Both the position numbers and the translations under genes were made by a program. This document shows, piece after piece, positions 8,994-17,875 of a stretch of 64,000 nt of DNA (position 1 is its first letter; every line of letters begins with the position of its first letter). Under the pieces are notes generated by a model. It was given only the letters and a program-made list of their open reading frames with translations. It did not search any database and was not told the DNA's origin. Source of the stretch: Shewanella sp. MTB7 (GTDB taxonomy: Bacteria; Pseudomonadota; Gammaproteobacteria; Enterobacterales; Shewanellaceae); assembly GCF_027571385.1 (NCBI RefSeq), contig NZ_CP085636.1, positions 1,178,001-1,242,000 on the forward strand. Direction: 5' to 3'.

Positions 8994-9324
8994 TTAAAGT
9001 GCTTTAGCGACAGCACATTGAGCTTCTGTTTTTATGCCCAACTTTTTCATCAAGATAGCAATTGGGCAGAAGCCAGTAAAGGCACTCTGAAACAGATTGG
9101 CACCCACAAAAGCGGTGAACCAGATAAAGTGGGGGCTGATCAAGGTCGTCAGCGCCAGTGAAATCACTTCAGTGTTGCATTGATTTAAAAGGGAGTAACC
9201 ATTTCGGCATCAACGTGTCTTGAATTGAAAAGTCTGAGAGGCTCTGAATTGAACTCTTATTGAATAGGAATGGTATAACCATCATGCCAGCGAAGGCCAT
9301 AATCGAACGTTCAATTGTCATCAT
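8994..9324 (-). pseudogene. DUF2892 (YgaP-like) small membrane protein, disrupted by an insertion
   Basis: Read on the minus strand, an ATG at 9324 preceded by AAAGGAAAA opens MMTIERSIMAFAGMMVI, a typical DUF2892 beginning. The frame then enters about 110 bp of unrelated sequence (roughly 9161-9275) and stops. In another frame the second half of the family follows: LALTTLISPHFIWFTAFVG, then FTGFCPIAILMKKLGIK, ending at 8994. The two halves differ in frame by one base. Removing the inserted stretch would give the usual protein of about 65-70 residues. The exact edges of the insertion and its origin are not clear. Confidence 0.75.
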
Positions 9325-9349
9325 TTTTCCTTTAGAGAGACATAAGTAA

Positions 9350-12300
9350 TTAACTGTGCTTGTTTTTCATCACGGCATAGTACAAAACAGGGATCACCAC
9401 TAAGGTGAGCAGTGTCGAGATTAAGATGCCGAAGATTAAGCTGATGGCTAGGCCGTTAAAGATAGGATCATCGATAATAAATAGCGCGCCAATCATGGCG
9501 GCGAGTGCCGTCAATATAATGGGTTTTGCCCGCACGGCGCCCGAGTGGATCACCGCTTGTTCAAAAGGTACACCGGCGGCGGTCTCTTTATTGATGAAGT
9601 CCACCAAGAGTATTGAGTTTCGCACTATGATCCCGGCAAGGGCAATCATGCCAATCATCGAGGGTGCGGTGAAGTTAGCTCCGAGTAGGGCATGACCCGG
9701 CATAATACCGATAACCGTCAGTGGAATCGGTGCCATGATGATCAGCGGCACAGTGTAAGATCTAAATTGTCCAACCACCAAGAGATAGATGGCTATCATT
9801 CCGATGGCGTAGGCGATGCCCATATCTCTAAAGGTTTCATAGGTGATCTTCCATTCCCCATCCCACAGAACAGCCACGGTATCGAGTCCGTTTGGTTGAT
9901 TGATATAATGCTGCTCGAAGCCGAGTCCCCCCGCTTTATCTATATTGGCTGCCATATCAAACATGCCGTACAACGGACTGTCGATTTCCCCTGTCATATC
10001 TGCAACCACCATGATCATTGGGATCATATTTTTGTGGATGATAGGGGCATCGATAACCCCCTTATTGATCGTGACCAGCTCAGAAATTGGTACGCGACTG
10101 CCATCCTTAGCGGTGAGCTTTAGGTTGAGTACCTGATCGAGATCGACCTTGGCTGATTCTTTCAGCTGCAAGCGGATCGGGATCGGATTTTTTTGGTTTT
10201 TATCATGCAGGTAGCTTAGGTCTTTACCACCTACCGAAGTGGCAATAAGATCGACAATATTTTGATAGGGTACGCCCAACAGGCTCGCTCGACTTCTGTC
10301 TATGATCACCTGCCATTTCTGTTGTGCGGCAGGGAGGAAAATATCGACATCGACGACACCATGAGTCTGCTTGAACAAGGTTTGTAGCTCATTGGCTGCG
10401 CGCTCACGAATCGCTTCGTTGGGGCCATAAACCTCAGCAACAATGGGCGACCAGACCGGTGGCCCTGGTGGTACTTCAACAATCTTAATATTGGCGTTGT
10501 AACGCTTACCTATCTCTTGCAGTGGCCCGCGAACCGATTGAGCGATGGTATTGCTGTCGCGTTCACGATCGCCTTTATCCCGTAGATTGACTTGAATATC
10601 GCCAAGCTCCTGGCTTTCCCTAAGGAAGTAGTGCCTGACTAAGCCGTTGAAGTTCATCGGCGCATTGGTGCCAGCATAGAGTTGGTAGTTTTCAACTTCA
10701 TCGACAGTGGCAAGATAGCGGCCAAGATCTTGCAATACTCTCTGTGTCTGCTCAACTGGGGTACCTTCTGGCATGTCGACCATCACCTGAAACTCAGATT
10801 TATTATCCAGAGGCAACATTTTGAGAATAACCAGCTGACCGATTGGCAGTGCAACGGCGATGCCGATTAACACAAAGATACCAGCTGCGAGTCCGACTCT
10901 GGCTTTTCTGGCTTGTTCTCCGAGCACAAATGGGCCGATGAGGTGGGTAAATAACCTGAACATCACGCCTTTTTTCTCTATGGTGTTTTCAGGATCGAGT
11001 TCAGTATCTGCTTTATCTAGGTTTGAGGCCGTCGGTTTGTGTTTGAGCAACTTACGGCTAAGCCATGGGGTGATGGTGAAGGCGATAGCCAAGGATATCA
11101 ACATGCCCATGCTGGCATTGATTGGAATTGGCGCCATGTAGGGACCCATGAGTCCAGACACAAAAGCCATGGGTAGCAGGGCGGCGATAACGGTAAAAGT
11201 CGCCAGAATGGTAGGGCTTCCCACTTCATCAACGGCGGCAGGGATAAGCTCAGTCAGGCTCTTTTCCCCCATGGCCATATGTCGATGAATGTTCTCTACC
11301 ACCACGATGGCGTCATCGACCAAAATACCGATAGAGAAGATAAGTGCAAACAGTGATATTCGGTTTAGGGTGAAACCCCACGCCCATGAGGCAAATAGGG
11401 TGATGGCCAAGGTGATAATGATGGCGGCACCAACGACCATCGCTTCTCTCGCTCCCATTGTTAGCAGGACTAAAATCACCACAGCAACAGTCGCAAACAT
11501 GAGTTTAAAGATGAGGGTATTGGCTTTGTCACCAGCGGTTTCACCATAATTTCTTGATATGCTGACCTCCACATTGTCGGGGATAAGGAGGTTTTTAACC
11601 CTGTCGACTCGGGTTAAGATCTGCTCTGCCACTGCCACCGCATTTTCGCCAGCTTGTTTACCTATCGCCAAGGTGACCGCAGGGTACATTCCCTGTTTGT
11701 CGCCATGCCAGGCGCTTTTTACCGGAATATCGGCTTTGAGTGATAGCTCGGCGATATCATTGAGATAAACCGGAACACTCTGGCCATCGCTGTCACTGTA
11801 AACAGAGAGTACTAGCTGCTTAACGTCATCTATATTCTGTAGAAATTGACCCGCCTGAACCTTTATCTCCTGATTGCCTTGAATCAATGAGCTGGGTATT
11901 GAGATCTGGTTATTTGCTGACAAAGATTGGCTGATCGCATCGAAACTTAAGCCGTAATAGTTCATTTTAACGGGGTCTATACGAACATTCAGTACCAGCT
12001 CATGAGCGCCAACAGCGTAGATTTCACGGGTGCCGGGAATGCGCTTGAGCTCAGTCTCTAAACCATGGGCGACATGGGTCAGATCCTCTGCCGATACATG
12101 GGGATCTTTAGACCACAAAGTCAGGCTGACAATCGGCACATCATCTATGACTCTTGGCTTGATAAGGGGCTCGCCAACACCTGAACCCGTAGGAAGCCTG
12201 TCCATATTGGAATAGATCTGGTTGTAGAGTTTCACGATGGCTTCGCTGCGTGGAATACCCACTTCGAATATGGCGATAATCAGCGCGCCATCGGGTTGAG

Positions 12301-12610
12301 AGAAGGAGTATAAGGTATCAATTCCTTTAATCTCAGAGATGATCTGCTCTGCAGGCAAGGTGACTAGGCTTTCAACCTCGGCAGGACTAGCGCCAGGAAA
12401 AGGAATGAAGACATCGGCAAAGGTTACATCGATCTGCGGCTCCTCCTCTTTTGGGGTGACTAGCACAGCAAATAGACCGAGTAACAGTCCGAGAATCGCT
12501 AGCAAAGGGGTGATAGCACTGAGCTGAAATGCAGCGGCTATCTTGCCAGAGATGCCTAGCTTGCTCCTATTCGAAGCATCGCCAGATTTAGATGGTTCTT
12601 GACTGCTCAT
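9350..12610 (-). CDS. RND-family efflux transporter, inner-membrane pump subunit
   Basis: 1086-residue proton-driven AcrB/MexB-type pump. Twelve hydrophobic segments in two halves, each half with a large periplasmic loop. A first helix lies at about residues 30-51. The proton-relay Asp pair of TM4 is in GILVDDAIVVVEN (about residue 435). The second half contains AIGMIAIYLLVVGQF and MIGMIALAGIIVRNSILLVD. The start ATG follows AAAGGA, 11 bp after the adaptor gene. No outer-membrane channel gene accompanies the pair, so a TolC-type protein encoded elsewhere is presumably used. The association with rhodanese and DUF2892 suggests a role with sulfur or redox compounds, but the substrate cannot be read from sequence. 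Confidence 0.93.
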   Translation of the reverse strand: MSSQEPSKSGDASNRSKLGISGKIAAAFQLSAITPLLAILGLLLGLFAVLVTPKEEEPQIDVTFADVFIPFPGASPAEVESLVTLPAEQIISEIKGIDTLYSFSQPDGALIIAIFEVGIPRSEAIVKLYNQIYSNMDRLPTGSGVGEPLIKPRVIDDVPIVSLTLWSKDPHVSAEDLTHVAHGLETELKRIPGTREIYAVGAHELVLNVRIDPVKMNYYGLSFDAISQSLSANNQISIPSSLIQGNQEIKVQAGQFLQNIDDVKQLVLSVYSDSDGQSVPVYLNDIAELSLKADIPVKSAWHGDKQGMYPAVTLAIGKQAGENAVAVAEQILTRVDRVKNLLIPDNVEVSISRNYGETAGDKANTLIFKLMFATVAVVILVLLTMGAREAMVVGAAIIITLAITLFASWAWGFTLNRISLFALIFSIGILVDDAIVVVENIHRHMAMGEKSLTELIPAAVDEVGSPTILATFTVIAALLPMAFVSGLMGPYMAPIPINASMGMLISLAIAFTITPWLSRKLLKHKPTASNLDKADTELDPENTIEKKGVMFRLFTHLIGPFVLGEQARKARVGLAAGIFVLIGIAVALPIGQLVILKMLPLDNKSEFQVMVDMPEGTPVEQTQRVLQDLGRYLATVDEVENYQLYAGTNAPMNFNGLVRHYFLRESQELGDIQVNLRDKGDRERDSNTIAQSVRGPLQEIGKRYNANIKIVEVPPGPPVWSPIVAEVYGPNEAIRERAANELQTLFKQTHGVVDVDIFLPAAQQKWQVIIDRSRASLLGVPYQNIVDLIATSVGGKDLSYLHDKNQKNPIPIRLQLKESAKVDLDQVLNLKLTAKDGSRVPISELVTINKGVIDAPIIHKNMIPMIMVVADMTGEIDSPLYGMFDMAANIDKAGGLGFEQHYINQPNGLDTVAVLWDGEWKITYETFRDMGIAYAIGMIAIYLLVVGQFRSYTVPLIIMAPIPLTVIGIMPGHALLGANFTAPSMIGMIALAGIIVRNSILLVDFINKETAAGVPFEQAVIHSGAVRAKPIILTALAAMIGALFIIDDPIFNGLAISLIFGILISTLLTLVVIPVLYYAVMKNKHS

Positions 12611-12621
12611 ACTTTATTCCT

Positions 12622-13707
12622 TTACCTACTTGGCTGACTGACAACTTGCTTATCGAGAAGCACTTGGTATGCGTCAAGCGCCACAATGTCGCCTTCATCT
12701 AGGCCGGACAATATCTCGACAGTGTCATGTTCAGTTCTGCCGATCCGCACTTGATTAAGCACGAAGCGATCACCGAGTTGTCGATACACCGCTGTGAGTT
12801 CGCCGCGTTCAATCAGGGTTGACTTAGGCAGGGTGATATTGCGGGTAACACCAGCACTGAATTTGGCCTTAGCCCACATACCCGGCATAAGGTTTGCTTC
12901 ATCTTCGGGCAGCAAAATCCGCACTTTATAGCTGTGACTTTGGGGATCGGCGAAAGAGAAGATAGTTAACTTATCCGATTGAAAGCGGCGTCCATCGTTG
13001 AGGGATATTTCAAATTTAGGTTGTTGTTTCAAGGCGTCAATGTAACGTTGAGGCACTTGAGTTACGGCGCGCATCTGGTCTAACGAAAAGCCTGATAGCA
13101 GCGCTTGGCCTGGGCTGACGGTTTCGCCCTCTTCAACATATCTGTGGGTGACAATCCCTGAAAATGGTGCTGCAACTGAGGTGTAGGTGAGTGATTCGTT
13201 GGCGCGGATAAGGTTTGCGTTAGCCGCGGATACTGCTTGCTCAGCTGACTTTGCCTGAGCTGTGGCTTCATCCATATTCCCCTGAGATATTGCCCCTTGT
13301 GGGAATAAGGCTGAATAACGTTGTCTGGTGAGTTGAGCTTGAGTGTTATGGGCTACTGATCTGGCAAGTTCAGCCTCGGCAGCGGCCAGTGTCGCCCCTT
13401 GTTCCTTACTGGTGATCTCCAGCAGAGGTGCTCCCTGAGGCACGATATCATTGACATCATAGTTAAGTGATAACACGCGCCCTGAAGTTTGTGCTGATAC
13501 CGTAGCTGCCTTAACGGCTTCGAGTTTGGCATCGAGTTCAATCCAACGAATGTGATCACTTAACGACACCTTAATCGTTTCTGTCTTTGTATCTGCAGCA
13601 TGTAAAGAGAAACTCGTTAGCAGCATTAAGCTGATGAATGCTAAATAGCAATGGCGACGATAACAACTCGTTGAGCTAGTCATGGTGAAATCCAATAAAT
13701 AATCCAT
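12622..13707 (-). CDS. RND efflux periplasmic adaptor (membrane fusion protein)
   Basis: Periplasmic adaptor that links the adjacent RND pump to an outer-membrane channel. An N-terminal signal segment (CYLAFISLMLLTSFSLHAAD) is followed by the biotinyl-lipoyl half AATVSAQTSGRVLSLNYDVN, a helical hairpin rich in Ala, Gln and Glu (about residues 110-175), the second lipoyl half TSVAAPFSGIVTHRYVEEGE and beta-barrel domains ending in VEILSGLDEGDIVALD. The start is ambiguous: ATG at 13707 (361 residues) or ATG at 13683 (353 residues), which removes an unusual leader before the signal peptide; neither has a strong ribosome site. First gene of the minus-strand pump operon. Confidence 0.9.
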   Translation of the reverse strand: MDYLLDFTMTSSTSCYRRHCYLAFISLMLLTSFSLHAADTKTETIKVSLSDHIRWIELDAKLEAVKAATVSAQTSGRVLSLNYDVNDIVPQGAPLLEITSKEQGATLAAAEAELARSVAHNTQAQLTRQRYSALFPQGAISQGNMDEATAQAKSAEQAVSAANANLIRANESLTYTSVAAPFSGIVTHRYVEEGETVSPGQALLSGFSLDQMRAVTQVPQRYIDALKQQPKFEISLNDGRRFQSDKLTIFSFADPQSHSYKVRILLPEDEANLMPGMWAKAKFSAGVTRNITLPKSTLIERGELTAVYRQLGDRFVLNQVRIGRTEHDTVEILSGLDEGDIVALDAYQVLLDKQVVSQPSR

Positions 13708-13880
13708 AAGGAAATTCTAATGGACTTAGTGCCAACTTGTAAAGCATTCATTAGAAAAATACGATGAACTGTATGAAATAGTCATTTTAGTCGTGTTTTA
13801 TGCTCCTGCTAGTGATGTTTTATGTTTCATCTTCAACATGTTCTCTTTAAGAGTGAGCGGCTGTCTTATTGAGGAATAGA

Positions 13881-13955
13881 GCGGACACTTTTTGTTATTT
13901 CAGTCATTAACCGGACACTTTACCTGTGTGTCCGCGGACACTTTTATCTGTCCGC
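13881..13955 (+). promoter_or_regulatory. candidate upstream activator sites (GCGGACA repeats) for the sigma-54 promoter
   Basis: Four related motifs occur in 75 bp: GCGGACACTT at 13881, CCGGACACTT at 13911, the perfect 14-bp palindrome GTGTCCGCGGACAC at 13928-13941, and TGTCCGC (reverse orientation) at 13949. They lie 50-125 bp upstream of the GG/GT promoter at 14004. This is where enhancer sites of NtrC-type activators usually sit. The natural candidate binder is the regulator encoded at 19222-20670 in the same operon. Binding is an inference. Confidence 0.65.
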
Positions 13956-14003
13956 TATTATCGGGTTTCAATTAAGGTATTGAATTTTAGCAGTTTAATT
14001 TTA

Positions 14004-14019
14004 TGGCATGCAACTTGTA
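14004..14019 (+). promoter_or_regulatory. sigma-54 (-24/-12) promoter
   Basis: TGGCATGCAACTTGTA fits the sigma-54 consensus TGGCACG-N4-TTGCA: GG at 14005-14006 and GT (for GC) at 14017-14018 with the required ten-base spacing. Transcription would begin near 14030, upstream of the adaptor start at 14089. This excludes the earlier in-frame ATG at 14008, which lies inside the promoter. Confidence 0.72.
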
Positions 14020-14088
14020 ATACTCACTGTAATTAGATGTGCTGGACACTTATCGGCGCTCATAAAGATGATAGCTAGGAACAGAATT

Positions 14089-15351
14089 ATGATTATGGAT
14101 ACGAGCGGACAGGACACTGTGGTGCAGCCAAGTATGGGCAAGAAGTTTAAGTGGCCTTTGGTAGCTGGTGCTGCTGTGCTGCTCATCTCGGGTTTGGTTT
14201 GGTCAAGTGTCGGTGGCAGTCAAGTGAGTGAGTCTATCAAACGTAGTGAATTGAGATTTGCTACTTTAGCGCAAGGTACCCTCACTCGAGATATCGCCAC
14301 CATAGGTAAAATTGTCGCGGCCAATGCGCCAATCCTTTATAGCACCGACCAAGGCACTGTGACGTTACTGGCAAAGCCTGGCGACCGAGTTGAACTGGGT
14401 GATGTGGTGGCCACCATCGAAAGTCACAAACTCACTAACAGCCTTAAGCAGCAAGAAGCCTTGTTAGAGGGGATGCAAAGTTCACTGGAACGTGCCCGTC
14501 TCGATGCCCGCCGCGAACAACTAAAAGCGCAACAAACACTGGATATGGCCAAGGTTGATCTGGCTGCTGCCGACAGAGAGAGTCGCCGTGGTGATGAGCT
14601 AATTCAAAATAAACTGATCTCAAAAATTGATTTCGAGAAGGGTAAGGATGATCTGTATAAAGCTAAATTATTGTCCGCCCATGCATTGCAAGAAGCTGAC
14701 TTGATGCGCGATACCTTAACGTTTGAGGTCAAGAACAAAGTCTCTGAGGTTAATCGTCAGAAGCTGGTGGTCAGTGAGCTTGAGCGTCAGGTGGCAGCGT
14801 TAAACATTAAAGCGCCAGTGGGCGGCATTATCGGTAACTGGTTAACAGAGCAAAAAGCCCGTATCGGCCAGAGCCAACCTATATTAACCGTGGTCGATTT
14901 AAGCGCCTTTGAAGCTGAACTCGCTGTGCCAGAGTCTTATGCCGATGAGTTGGGACTGGGCATGGATGTTGAGTTGAGCTTCGGTTCTTTGACCCTGATA
15001 GGGCAACTGTCATCAATTTCACCTGAGGTGAGAAACCGCGAAGTGACTGCTCGTGTCAGATTTGATCAAGACCAAGGTTTACACCTTAGGCAGAACCAGC
15101 GTCTATCGGCACGGGTATTATTGGAAAACAGATCTAACGTCTTGATGGTTAAACGTGGTGCATTTGTTTCCACCGGTGGTGGTCAAGAGGTGTATGCCAT
15201 GAATGGTGACATTGCCGAGCAGACGAACATTCAATTAGGTGCCCGCAGCATGAGCCATATCGAAGTGCTCCAAGGAGGTAAGGTTGGTGATGTGTGGGTG
15301 ATATCAAGTATTCAGGACTTCAACAAAGCGCAGCAAGTACTGGTTCGCTAA
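14089..15351 (+). CDS. HlyD/MacA-like periplasmic adaptor of an ABC export system
   Basis: 420-residue membrane fusion protein. The ATG at 14089 is chosen because AGGA sits eight bases upstream and it lies downstream of the sigma-54 promoter. A short cytoplasmic N-terminus with KKFKWPLVAGAAVLLISGLVW as a single membrane anchor is followed by a lipoyl half (TVTLLAKPGDRVELGDVVATI), a long coiled-coil hairpin (about residues 120-240), the second lipoyl half (NIKAPVGGIIGNW) and a beta-barrel region. Genes for an ATPase and two FtsX-type permeases follow, so it probably bridges those permeases to an outer-membrane channel as in MacAB-TolC. The exported substrate is unknown. Confidence 0.85.
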   Translation: MIMDTSGQDTVVQPSMGKKFKWPLVAGAAVLLISGLVWSSVGGSQVSESIKRSELRFATLAQGTLTRDIATIGKIVAANAPILYSTDQGTVTLLAKPGDRVELGDVVATIESHKLTNSLKQQEALLEGMQSSLERARLDARREQLKAQQTLDMAKVDLAAADRESRRGDELIQNKLISKIDFEKGKDDLYKAKLLSAHALQEADLMRDTLTFEVKNKVSEVNRQKLVVSELERQVAALNIKAPVGGIIGNWLTEQKARIGQSQPILTVVDLSAFEAELAVPESYADELGLGMDVELSFGSLTLIGQLSSISPEVRNREVTARVRFDQDQGLHLRQNQRLSARVLLENRSNVLMVKRGAFVSTGGGQEVYAMNGDIAEQTNIQLGARSMSHIEVLQGGKVGDVWVISSIQDFNKAQQVLVR

Positions 15352-15361
15352 GGAGAACATG

Positions 15362-15676
15362 ATGAATAGAGTAGAGCAAAATATGAGTGAGGAAATTAGT
15401 GGCCAGAAAGTCTTTAACGCAATGAAAGCCCTTAGCCTACAAAAGGCCATCACGGTTACAGCCCTTTTGCTATTGATCATAGCGGTGCAGGTGTCGACTC
15501 AAAGTGCCGCTGACTGGTTTGTATTTGGTTTAAATGTATTAGAAGTCACGGCTCCGTTCCATGTGTCTGTCAACGAAACATCTAATGTCAGTGCGGGCTT
15601 TGTTAGCGGTTTACATCACTTAAGCGAAATGGTTTGGACATCGGCGACAGCACTAATTGAGTTCATCTTTCGCTAA
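15362..15676 (+). CDS. small single-pass membrane protein of unknown function in the export operon
   Basis: About 104 residues and not recognised. It starts 10 bp after the adaptor stop. AAGGAG at 15350-15355 is best placed for the ATG at 15362, though one at 15359 and a third at 15383 are possible. A polar N-terminus of about 30 residues precedes one clear hydrophobic helix (AITVTALLLLIIAVQV). A mostly uncharged C-terminal part follows (ADWFVFGLNVLEVTAPFHV and a Ser/Thr-rich stretch), probably periplasmic. Its place between adaptor and ATPase suggests an accessory subunit of the exporter or an immunity or sensing component; this is inference only. Confidence 0.65.
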   Translation: MNRVEQNMSEEISGQKVFNAMKALSLQKAITVTALLLLIIAVQVSTQSAADWFVFGLNVLEVTAPFHVSVNETSNVSAGFVSGLHHLSEMVWTSATALIEFIFR

Positions 15677-15720
15677 ACCTGTGGTTGCCTAACCAAAATT
15701 TAAGATTGCAGGTAATGAAT

Positions 15721-15736
15721 TAGAACCTAGAACCTA
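15721..15736. repeat. short AACCTAG repeat
   Basis: TAGAACCTAGAACCTAG lies in the 103-bp gap between the small membrane protein and the ATPase gene. The same unit occurs three times at 6885-6904, with related CCTAGG-rich strings at 39870 and 56050. It breaks the otherwise tight spacing of the operon. Confidence 0.4.
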
Positions 15737-15779
15737 GCTTCTGGAAATGAATTAAACGATACAAACAGGGAATAATAAA

Positions 15780-16550
15780 ATGTTATCGATGAAGAATATC
15801 AGCAAAGTATTTAAAACCGATCTAGTCGAGACCCATGCGCTGCGTGATTTTAATTTAGAGGTTAATGAAGGTGAATTTGTGGCGGTAACAGGGCCTTCAG
15901 GCTCAGGCAAAACTACCTTCCTCAATATCGCAGGCTTGTTAGAAGGCTTTACTCATGGTGATTACTTTCTCGATGGAGTGAATATCTCTAACTTGAGCGA
16001 TAACAAAAGCGCGACCATTCGAAATGAAAAGATAGGATTTATCTTTCAGGGGTTTAACTTAATTCCCGATCTTAATTTGGCCGAGAATGTTGAAGTGCCA
16101 CTGCGTTACCGTGGCTTTAATGCGGCGGAGCGTAAACGTCGTGTGCAACATGCTTTAGAGCAGGTAGGGCTGGCTGCACGAATGAAGCATCTGCCATCAC
16201 AACTTTCTGGTGGTCAGCAGCAGAGAGTGGCGATTGCTCGTGCTTTGGCTGGTGAGCCAAGATTTCTACTGGCCGATGAGCCAACCGGTAATTTAGACAG
16301 CATGATGGCGCGTCAGGTGATGGAGCTGCTTGAAGAGATCAACAGGGCGGGAACCACCATTATTATGGTGACTCATGATGCGGAGCTGGCCCGTCGCGCT
16401 CAACGTAATATTCAGATTGTCGATGGCCAAGTATGTGATTTCACCATGTATCAAGACGGCGCTAAAGCGGACAAACCGCACTTAGTTGCCGATGACGATA
16501 ACAATCGTGAAGCGTCATCACAGATTGAAACTGAACAAGCGGCAAGCTAA
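15780..16550 (+). CDS. ABC transporter ATPase, MacB/LolD type
   Basis: 256-residue nucleotide-binding subunit of the exporter. Walker A GPSGSGKT (residues 38-45), Q-loop GFIFQGFNLIPDL, signature LSGGQQQRVAIARALAG, Walker B RFLLADEPTGNLDS and H-loop IMVTHDAEL are all intact. This arrangement is typical of the type-VII (mechanotransmission) ABC ATPases that pair with FtsX-fold permeases. A C-terminal tail of about 30 polar residues follows the domain. ATG start preceded by AGGGAAT; the permease gene begins 12 bp after the stop. Confidence 0.94.
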   Translation: MLSMKNISKVFKTDLVETHALRDFNLEVNEGEFVAVTGPSGSGKTTFLNIAGLLEGFTHGDYFLDGVNISNLSDNKSATIRNEKIGFIFQGFNLIPDLNLAENVEVPLRYRGFNAAERKRRVQHALEQVGLAARMKHLPSQLSGGQQQRVAIARALAGEPRFLLADEPTGNLDSMMARQVMELLEEINRAGTTIIMVTHDAELARRAQRNIQIVDGQVCDFTMYQDGAKADKPHLVADDDNNREASSQIETEQAAS

Positions 16551-16561
16551 GGGGATAATCT

Positions 16562-17863
16562 ATGTTTTTCTATTATCTAGATCTGGCTTGGCGCAGCATC
16601 AAAAAAACGCCATTTTTGTCACTCTTGATGGTGTTAGCTATCTCAATCGGCATAGGTATTACCATTACTACCTTGAATGTGTATCAGCTAATGTCAGAAA
16701 ACCCAGCGGGTGATCGCTCCGATAAACTCATGGCAGTGCAGCTTTGGAGCCAAGGTAAAGATGCGTGGAAAGAGTTTAATGCTCAAGTGACTTACCAAGA
16801 TGCTTATAATCTGCGTAAAAGTGATGTTCCAGTGCGTCAAACTGCGATGTTTGTTACTGGGCTAGCACTGCAGACCGAGGACCCTGACTTTGTGCCTTTG
16901 TTAGAGTCTGTTCGAGTGACCGATAGTGACTTCTTCGATATGTTTTCGGTGCCATTTCTTTATGGTAAAGCCTGGGATAAGGGCGTCGATACTGAAGCCG
17001 CGTATCAAGTGGTGATCAATGAAGCGCTGAATAAGCAGTTATTCTCGGGCGAAGACAGTATAGGGAAAACGCTTTATTTGGATAGCAAACCCTATCAAAT
17101 TGTCGGTGTCACTAAGATCTGGAATCCAAGCCCTATCTACTATGATTTGACCACCGGAGGATTTAAGGATTCTACGCAACTTTTTGTGCCCTTTTCGCTA
17201 GCGCCTTTAGAGGAGTATCAGAGCTGGGGTAATAATCAAAGCTGGAAAAGAGAGTCGATGAATAACTACAGCCAACGCTTAAGTTCAGAGATGCATTGGG
17301 TACAGTTTTGGGCTGAAGTTAAAGATGATAAACAGCGTGATGAATATGCTCAATGGTTACAACGCTATGTGGAGCAACAACAGCTTTTAGGGCGCTTTGA
17401 GAGCCCCGAAGCCGCAGCGCAGCTTTCAAATGTAGAGCAGTGGCTGGCGCTCAATGAAGTGGTGCCTGAAGACAATAAGATCTTGGTTGGTCTCAGTGTG
17501 CTTTTTCTTGTCGTTTGTTTGGTTAACATGTTAGGACTGCTACTGGCTAAGTTCCTTAAGCGCGCACCTGAAGTGGGCGTACGCCGCGCAATTGGTGCCA
17601 GCCGTTCTCAGATATTTTCGCAACATATGGTTGAGGTAGGCTTGATTGGTTTCGGTGGTGGTTTACTGGGACTGTTATGGGCTTGGGGATCACTGTCTAT
17701 GTTGTCTGCTCACTTTGATTTGGAAGACTCACTAACCCAACTGGATCTGATGATGTGGGTATTAGCACCGAGTATCGCTATTTTAGCGGCGTTAATTGCA
17801 GGGGTGTATCCAGCGTGGCGGATATGTTCTACCAATCCTAGCGTTCATCTGAAGAGTCAGTAG
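16562..17863 (+). CDS. FtsX/MacB-type ABC permease, first of two
   Basis: 433 residues. An N-terminal membrane helix (FLSLLMVLAISIGIGITI, about residues 19-36) is followed by a large periplasmic MacB-like core domain (about 45-310), then three helices with the FtsX motif KRAPEVGVRRAIGASRSQIF and a C-terminal PAWRICSTNP. This is the topology of type-VII ABC exporters, which move substrates already in the periplasm rather than across the inner membrane. The ATG follows AAGGGGAT. It probably heterodimerises with the permease at 17876. Confidence 0.9.
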   Translation: MFFYYLDLAWRSIKKTPFLSLLMVLAISIGIGITITTLNVYQLMSENPAGDRSDKLMAVQLWSQGKDAWKEFNAQVTYQDAYNLRKSDVPVRQTAMFVTGLALQTEDPDFVPLLESVRVTDSDFFDMFSVPFLYGKAWDKGVDTEAAYQVVINEALNKQLFSGEDSIGKTLYLDSKPYQIVGVTKIWNPSPIYYDLTTGGFKDSTQLFVPFSLAPLEEYQSWGNNQSWKRESMNNYSQRLSSEMHWVQFWAEVKDDKQRDEYAQWLQRYVEQQQLLGRFESPEAAAQLSNVEQWLALNEVVPEDNKILVGLSVLFLVVCLVNMLGLLLAKFLKRAPEVGVRRAIGASRSQIFSQHMVEVGLIGFGGGLLGLLWAWGSLSMLSAHFDLEDSLTQLDLMMWVLAPSIAILAALIAGVYPAWRICSTNPSVHLKSQ

Positions 17864-17875
17864 AAGGAGTTCATT

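Noticed and set aside
9405..12527. Numerous plus-strand frames opposite the RND pump gene
   Set aside because: All are antisense shadows of a gene with full-length family motifs.
14008..14088. Upstream ATG start for the HlyD-like adaptor
   Set aside because: It lies inside the sigma-54 promoter, upstream of the predicted transcript start, and lacks a ribosome site.
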